Shown: one piece after another, positions 56,316 to 64,000 of the stretch
Layout of the letters: each line of letters begins with the position of its first letter
Numbering within the stretch: position 1 is the first letter of the stretch
Made by a program: the position numbers and the translations under genes
Notes under the pieces: generated by a model
The model's database searches: none
Told to the model about the DNA's origin: nothing
The model's input: only the letters and a program-made list of their open reading frames with translations
Source of the DNA: Opisthorchis felineus
Lineage: Eukaryota; Platyhelminthes; Trematoda; Opisthorchiida; Opisthorchiidae
DNA length: 64,000 nucleotides
Assembly: GCA_004794785.1 (NCBI GenBank)
Contig: SJOL01007418.1
Location: 540,861 to 604,860 of the forward strand
Direction: 5' to 3'

Positions 56316-59300
56316 GTATGTAAATCACTCAACTAAATAAATCAAAACTAATAAGGCGCTTCTCTGGGTGTCTTTTATCGTAGAAGAATGCGCCGAATTA
56401 TACGGTAACCACAATTTTGGTGTCCATGTTCGCACGATGCAATGCGTTTGCATTGGCATTATACTACTCGTAAAGAGTACTTCGCTGATTAAGCATACCC
56501 CATATCGCGAACCGTTTCTATTGAGCTTTTGCCTAGTGAAATGCAAACAAGTCGAATAAAGCGATGTTCACAAAAATTTACATCAGAGACATTGCCACGC
56601 ATTTGCTGATAAAATTTCATGCAACGGGTGTAACCTGACGGTCGTTCAGGTTTGGAGTTCACGTTTTGTAAACTTCGACCGTAGATGCATCCATATTTTG
56701 TAGGCGACAGATAACAAAATTATATCTCTCATCCTAGCAACATTGTGTGCCTTATAATCAGCAAATAAGACTGTTTGCCCAACAAACCGGGATTTGCTGC
56801 GAAAAATAGTTCGAAGCTAACCAATTGTTGGTCGAAACAATAATGTTCAGAATTGTCAAAGGTTTCACGCGTTGTGTTAGTCCTAATGTGTATTGAATTT
56901 CCCTTACCAACAGGTTATGAATAAATAAATTGTTAACATTTGGTGCATCAAATTTTCGCACGATTTTTATTGATTTTGCTACGATGTATATCGTTCAGCG
57001 ATAAACAGTTTCGGAAGTAATACCGCTTTTCGGAATAGTAATGAATAATATCCTTCCCTTCAATAACCGTAAACCACGACCGATTATATTGAACTACCTA
57101 AAACGGAAGATAGATCTGTTCTGGAGCACAGGTTTTGTTTGCTACAAGTATTTTGAAAGGAACATAAAATGTTGTTACTTTTGAAATCAACTTGCTATTG
57201 TCAAAACAGCAAAAGATTTCAACAAATCGTCCTGGCTGTCATGGGAGAGGTGCAAATTACTGGTTTGTCTACCAAAAGTAGAAATAGCTGAAACGGAGTC
57301 CGCAAGACTGATGAGATCTTTGGTGCAGAAATGACCCTAATTGTGGGCAGCTTTATCGGCTTCGTACGAAATTCTGTTGAGAGCTCATCATCATGGACAG
57401 CATAACATTGGTGTTCAAGACTGATGCTTTGCTGCAGTTGAGAGATCAGTCATATGTTTGTTGAGTAGAGGCCCATTTATTGTGAAAATGAACTGGCGCT
57501 GGCAAACAACGGGAAACTCGTTAAATGCCCATAAGAAGATACTTTCGGTTTTTTTACTTTCATTTGCTCTGAAGCAGTTCGTAACGCTACATCTGTTACT
57601 TGCCTCACTCTAGTTGGTATTCCAAGCGCCTCCAAATTCGGGCGTTTTACCAAGCTTTTGACTATGTTAACAGGCCCAATTACAAAAACTTACGATTCAC
57701 CGATTCACAGAGGGATCTATAAAATTTACAAAGCCGTATACTACAGACACATGGAGAGCCGTGGTTGAACCTATCCGTAATATTTTATGTTTCGGCGGAG
57801 CCCACATATTACCTGATGCTCTTCATTGGAACCTGTGAGTTACACGGCCTGATTGTCTTACTTACGCGGTAGAAATTAACGATTATGTTCGCGATAAACC
57901 AACAGCATTCATGTACTGCTGAACATTTAGTGGTTGGCCTAAAAAAAGGTTTATTCAATAGTCAGGCAAAAATGATTTCGAGAATTGAGTAGTGTGATCT
58001 GTGTTTTGAAAAACGATTATAAACATCCCACAAACCCGAGTTACCCACAAAATCGAAACATGTTTCACGGCATTAAATTTTGCTTCGCAGTCATTTTAGA
58101 TTATCTGGGACACCATATGTATTTGTAAACTGTAAGAGAGGTTTCCCAGCAAAGTTTTGTTTCGTTGGGCAACGTACTCTGGTACGGAACGATTAGCCAA
58201 ATTAAGGCAACGTTCAACCGCTACTCGTCTAAGTCTATCTGTTGGGCGAAGCAGAATATAGGCCCCGCATAATTTGGAAAACTTTCCACAAAATTAGTTC
58301 GCTAATTTGTGGAAGTTGTTGTTATTTCTTTCATAGGAATGAGGCATTGGAGTGTGTAAAGTTCAAAACGCTGCGGTAGTTACATTTGACAACTTCAGTA
58401 TTCATTGTAGTGCTTCACAAACCTACCGACTGGGTTCATCTGCCCAACAAGAATTAACTACTTTTTATGTGAATTTTGCACTATGGAATTCACATGAACG
58501 GGACGTGCATATAGACACGGTAAATCACGCAGGATATTGCGATTCTCGGGGTTTGTTCTTGTAAAAGTGTTGTGACACTAGAGCGCAGTTATTGTAGGCC
58601 TGCTCAATGTAAATGTGTGGTATGCTACAAAGGATGCAATTTAGTGATTATATACAAACCTCTATATGCATATCCATGTTTTGCTTAGAACCACTTAAAA
58701 TACCTTACAGGATCTTAGCGCGATAGCTTCATTTGGCTGATGTTATACGCATTCTCAAATTCTATCTTATATATTTATGTTTGAGCAAATTGACTTTACT
58801 TTAGTACGGTTATTCTTTGAAGTTTTTAAGCTAACATATATCCAAGGCCCGTTGATTTCCACTACATCTACCGCTAACGCCTCATTTATTACCGCACTGA
58901 GCAGTTGACGTAGTCCATACGTGACACAAACTTTGGACACTTCAAAGATGATGACTTTAGGAGACACTTTTTTTCCGAGCTATCTTTAAAATTCTTTGCA
59001 ATATCATATGTCCCCTATTTCATTCGGGACAAACACTCCCATTACCGTGCTTATGGAGACAATAAAATATGTTTATTTTCAAATTGGTTTGGTAAAATCG
59101 GATTGAGACGTAACTATACCTGTGCATTAAGTAAATGGCTTGCTACTGCACAAAGGAAGAGAAGAGAGAATAGTGGATGAATATCTGACAGGCGGTGAAC
59201 AACCGTACATTGCTGAAAGTCAAATCACCAGAATACCTGACCAGGTCAGCAACGGGCGCACTCCTGATGGAAACTTGACCGACTTGAACTAAAACGGAAG

Positions 59301-62300
59301 CTAATTGCTGAGGATTAATTTCACTTAACAGTTATATCAATCATCTTGCTGAATAGTCTCATCAATAGGAATGGCAAATTAGAACTACTCACAGTGCAGC
59401 AAAACGTCATTTCCTATCCCATCATTATGTTAAACTGTTAAACTATATTAACTCACAGGGTGTTTTATCGAACAGAACTCAGCGTCAATTACTATCACGG
59501 TGGGTTATGACTCACAAAGGGCCCTTGAGAAACTAGTGAATCAGTGAAGAGAGCAAGGGAACAGATATTGCAATAGGTAAAGCGGCGAGGAATAGAACAG
59601 CTCACTAACCTCGGTAAACATCATAGTAAAAGAAAGTGCGACCGGCGAGTCAGAGTTGAGGGCTAAGGCACGAGGCTACGGCTTTAGCTACGTCACACTT
59701 TCACTGTACTTGCGGTGGTTTGGAATGGCCCTTTGGACAACAAATTACCTGACATGGACGAGGAAACTGCAGTGGAACATGCAGTAGTTTGATGATGGAT
59801 CACGAAATTTGCTCACTCTGAAAGCAAAACAATCTATTTACGCGTAATCTTCATTTGGTGTGTTGGCTATTCAGCTAACGAGGTACCACGGGGAACGGGT
59901 ATTTCGTTATAGACTAATGTAAGCAGTAGTTGGCATGTTGATCCGACCAATTTTGAACCAGCTGGAAACCACCAGGTATAAAGGCACCGAAGGCCCGAAA
60001 ACGAGAAGGAACGGAGTACATATTTGCCAATCAATTGGGTCACACTATCCAGTTGTGGAAAGCCGTACCCTTGAGCAGAGTATGCAAGGGAAGAAATGAA
60101 TCGGCAAGCATGCGGTTCGAGTTAAGTGGCCTCTATTGCCGCTAGTGGTGAGATTTACTATGATAAGAAGTTTGTTGAAGCTCACAGGAGGACGGAAATC
60201 ACGGGCTCGCCTATCTTTGCGGACTGAGGGATCAGGGTGAGAACAGAGAAACTTGGTTTTGCGTGAGTGGGACAAAAAACTGATGGCCGTTACCAGAACA
60301 ACTAGGCAGTAAGTTCTTGCTCGTTAAGATCAAACGCAATCTGACTTCCGTTTATCAAAGGAAAGAGCTTCGTCCTTACCGTCTTGGTCAACAAGGAGAG
60401 ATTTCCTCTTGCACCACCGCATGAGGTAGGAAACTTTTACGTGTGCGTTTAGATGAAATGGATTCCTCGCCCCAATCTGAGGCATACAACAGTGCGGGAT
60501 GCAGCTGGAGTAAATAGGACCACGAGGTTGCTGAAGCTTTGCTTGTGGCGGTGCTAAGTGAAGGCCAGGCGTTTTCTTGGGTAACTGGTACACGCAGGAA
60601 AAAAGGCGTACCCAAAGGTTTAGTCACCCGCTGTCACCAACCGCTCTAAAGATGCTGAGCAATACTAATAAGGATGCTCCCTACCTTTTTGGGTCCTTAT
60701 ATATTTGAAGGGTCAAATTCAACTCAGCCAGCTGATGTTTACCAGACAGTCGTGCGCGTGTGCTTGGCTTCTTAAATAATATTGCTGAATGAAATGCGTG
60801 GAATCTATTCGTAATCATCAAGGAGGGGCACCTGGATTTTGAGATGCCGACTTTGGTGTCTTCAGAGCAGCCAGGACGTGGGACCATCTCAAGATTTTTC
60901 GCAAAACGGTCAATGGGCGTAAACATATATTAAATATATCTGTGGGACAACAGCACAAATATGTTGAGAACACGCATCTCTGGTTCTGAATCACCCACGA
61001 CAAATAATTATGTTCCCTTCACCCAGGTACACTGACAGTGAAGAGACTTTTCAGCATAGTTCTGGACAGTATTGCCAGTCTTGGGCCAGGTTAACACCTA
61101 GTGAGTGACATCGCGGATGCAGTTCGCCCAGATATGTGGAATGCTTCATCTAGGTAAAGCTTATGCGACAGAAAGACGACGGTAACTGCTAGCCTCGGTA
61201 CATCAAATAAGACGTCAATAAGCCAAACTGCGTTTGAAGCCGGCAGCAGAAATGCCTTGATTGGTAGCGTACATGACCTTTAAATATCTCACTCTATGGG
61301 TCTGATGCCAATGCATTTCTATGGTTGCAACAAGCAGATCCGCAACCGAAGCCTAGCAAAAGTGCTTAAACAGTCAGAGACGTCGCTCAGAAATCGGTTG
61401 ATGTTATCACAAAGATTAGATTCTGTGTGACAGCACCAGTCGGTGCCTGGGTGTAACGTGTAAATTATTGTGTTGTACTTGTTGAAAACAATGAAATGGT
61501 GACCTTCGTCCATGTCAGGATTGAGTTCCACTCTTAAGTCTAACCCCAGCGTACCACCAAAATAGTGCATTAACTTTTCTCAGCTGGGAATCTGGGAGTT
61601 CGTTTAACATCTATTACTAATTTACAGTAGTCAACGCCACAGTGCCAGTAACGATACTACGGTTCACCGTCGGATTAAATAATGTGTTTTTCGTTCCCAT
61701 CACATCTCAGAAGGCAAAATATGTGCGGACGGGAGCGTAAGGTCTAAAACTCATTGGCTTGACTTGTTTCCTCGTGGAACGAACGTAAAATGCAAAGCGC
61801 ATAAATATGAAGGTTCAGATTTTGAGGCGCATTGCGGCAACGCAGTATTATACGCGACGTTGTTTGACACAGTGGCATCAATTTTTATTCTAAATGCGTA
61901 CAAATTTACCCCTTTTCATTATTGTTTGATTACGTTGCAAAAGTTTAGTAAAAACAGCCCCACTTGTAGCATTTGTCTTCCGGCTGACTTATTCATAGTG
62001 GTCAATGTTGTACCGGCTGTACGATTTTGAAGTTCAGAGGAGGACTGATATATGTAATTTCAGTTCCGATCAAATTTCGGGGGACGAAAGCTGTGTGAAC
62101 GACAGCGTACATATAATGTCGAAAAGAATAGCGAAATGATTTGTTTTACCGTCGAAAGCTAAATTTTAAAAGTCGTCATTCAGGGTGCTTTCTGGAACGT
62201 GAATATTTTTGCACACGATGAAGAAACCTATTTTACAACGGAAGAGGTAGGACGACCAAGGTGACTGCAGCTTGACAAATGTTGTTCATTGATGGACCAG

Positions 62301-64000
62301 GGTAATGTGGGTTAACCAGGAAGATCAAACCATGGAGACTCGGGCAGATTTATCGAGATTACTTATCCAACTAAAAGGTTGTGTAGTATGCTAGCAATAA
62401 ACATTCGTGGAGGATGTTTACCCAACGTCATGTTCACAGCAGACAGACGGAAACGGGAACTAGGTATACATTGTTTCTAGCAGTCTGTTGGAACATGCTG
62501 AGTTGCGCGCAAAACCTCAGAAGCCAAACCGTTCAACTGGAGGGTTATCAACAACTGCAGTACTATAAATACAATAATAAAACTATAAAACTATACAAAC
62601 CTCAAATCATGGGACTACGCCAGCTGCTATCCACCGGTTTAGGACCTGCTGATTTCTAAACGGATCCCAAAGTCCACACCGACTCAAGGCAACCTTTTTA
62701 CAAGATAGCGAAACCACGTGTTGACTTCAACAACACGTGCGACGACAAGGCCAAGGAGAGGTTTACGTCCAGGTCATAAACAAGAAAGGTGATATAGGCA
62801 CAAAACTGAAATAACATCAAACGGGGAATCGCGTTTTACAGCATAAAAATAGGAGAAGAGAATCAACACCAGGGCGACCAAAAATGTGTTGATACCAATA
62901 GATCTTGGTTGATGAGGCCGGTCCAAACCCTCATGTAATGCAGCGTGAAGAATAGGCTAATTTTAGTATGTTTAGAAACAACATCCTGGACAGTGCAGAT
63001 GAGACTACCTATATCTTTTTTGCCTAGTAAGCACTGGTGTTAATTACCAATTTAATGCCAGTAAGAATGGAGCAAAACGATATACGTGGATTTTTTATAT
63101 TCCGATTGTGATTACCACTCACAGACACACCCAAGCTGGTCATTGTGGTTACATCAGCATCGTAGATAGCCCACCAAGCAGATTTTGACTAATAGGAGTC
63201 TCATCAGGGGACTCCGTTCCTGATTTACGCACGACTATAATCAATGAAGTACCAGACCAACAAATCCAGCCCTGCGAGCGCTTGCCTTGGGTAACTGCAC
63301 TGTAGGACTGTTAAGGTGTGGTAGGAAGAGGGAAAGGAGCTTGTGTGTGTTGTCATGGCCTGAAAAAGTGCACATCTTTTAAAGCAATAAAAAAGTAGGT
63401 TGGAGGATGGTGTGCAGGTCGATTGAAGCCAGGTTCTGCAAGAAGCCACGTTCATTATTTCTCATATATTTCTCACGGACAAAGTGACAGTTTTGGATCA
63501 ACAATAATTCATAACACCGCCAGAGGTATGTAACAACCGATATCCCTAAGTAAATGCAAGCACTAGAACTATCATTGACGCCAGGCTGCCGTACGGAGGT
63601 TGGCGTCTGGAATCAATTAGGTGGAACACTACACGAAGACCATCCTCGCACGGCGTAACCAGTCACCATAGATTGTCTTAATCTTCATGGCCTGCCCTCA
63701 AACCTGCAATCATCAAACTTGTTCGCAAACTTTTCCCCTTAGAGGAAGGACAAAAGTCTTTATGAGGTATAAGCCTATTGCTCGTGGACGTGGTAGGAGG
63801 CTCTGATTACTGATGACGTCGGAAACCCTTCCAAGTTTCATGGGACACTACGCAGTATACTCAAATATGTACGCACCATATGGTCAGATATAGTGGCAGT
63901 GCAAGAGTGGGCGTTTCGCAGAAGGTCCTAAAGCCTGCTTCAAAATATGCATCCATTTTGAGCACTGACGCAAAATGATGTTTAGCTTCTACGATAGTCA
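56316..64000. other. Unassigned right end
   Basis: A+T-rich to about 59 kb, then more balanced. Short open frames occur (58352-58564 plus, 61319-61570 minus starting MHYFGGTLGLDLRVELNPDM, 61764-62030 plus, 62414-62659 plus), none with a recognised domain. A TATAAAG at 59976 in CCAGGTATAAAGGCACC is TATA-like but no gene follows that I can support. No RNA gene or named repeat was seen. Confidence 0.35.

Noticed and set aside
63570..63620. GACGCCA / TGGCGTC inverted repeat
   Set aside because: Seven-base arms with no supporting context.
1..64000. CRISPR arrays, bacterial operons, rRNA or tRNA genes
   Set aside because: No regularly spaced repeats, no Shine-Dalgarno-linked gene runs, and no conserved tRNA box pairs or rRNA blocks were recognised; a tRNA or covariance-model scan would be needed to exclude small RNAs.

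Overview
The window is eukaryotic nuclear DNA, most likely from a flatworm and, as a guess, a diphyllobothriid-type tapeworm. The reasons are spliced genes with very short introns, and decayed CR1/jockey-like and Ty3/gypsy elements of types I associate with flatworm genomes. I saw no bacterial operons, Shine-Dalgarno sites or CRISPR arrays. There is one assembly gap (50149-50335). Most of the window is repeats and sequence I cannot assign.

Left part (1-25 kb, visibly the more G+C-rich). An intact two-exon gene for ribosomal protein eL36 lies on the minus strand at 1067-1415. A frameshifted MULE/ZSWIM-like transposase relic follows at 2457-3834. A 728-bp inverted repeat, 9573-10300 against 16869-17596, has only one mismatch by hand comparison. 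It encloses about 6.6 kb holding a 5'-truncated non-LTR retrotransposon (minus) and a compact three-exon gene candidate (15654-16079, plus). A second copy of the same non-LTR family, in the opposite orientation, lies just outside (18185-19915). A full-length but dead Ty3/gypsy element with two short LTRs fills 20013-24165 on the minus strand.

Middle and right part (25-59 kb, visibly more A+T-rich, with a more balanced tail to 64 kb). This is mostly unassigned intron-like or intergenic DNA. It holds a dispersed repeat with a 292-bp period (29.7-30.06 kb), which also forms a 103-bp-arm hairpin at 37275-37513. A 389-bp gap-free direct duplication joins 32344-32732 to 50336-50724. A few exon-like segments with good splice signals are present; one (30696-30866, minus) has a galectin-like residue pattern. 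These exon calls are tentative because open frames of this length occur by chance in A+T-rich DNA.

I found no convincing new biological system. The best leads are the near-identical inverted repeat, whose flanks still show older homology (suggesting gene conversion or an assembly effect), the three-exon gene candidate, and the fold-back repeat.
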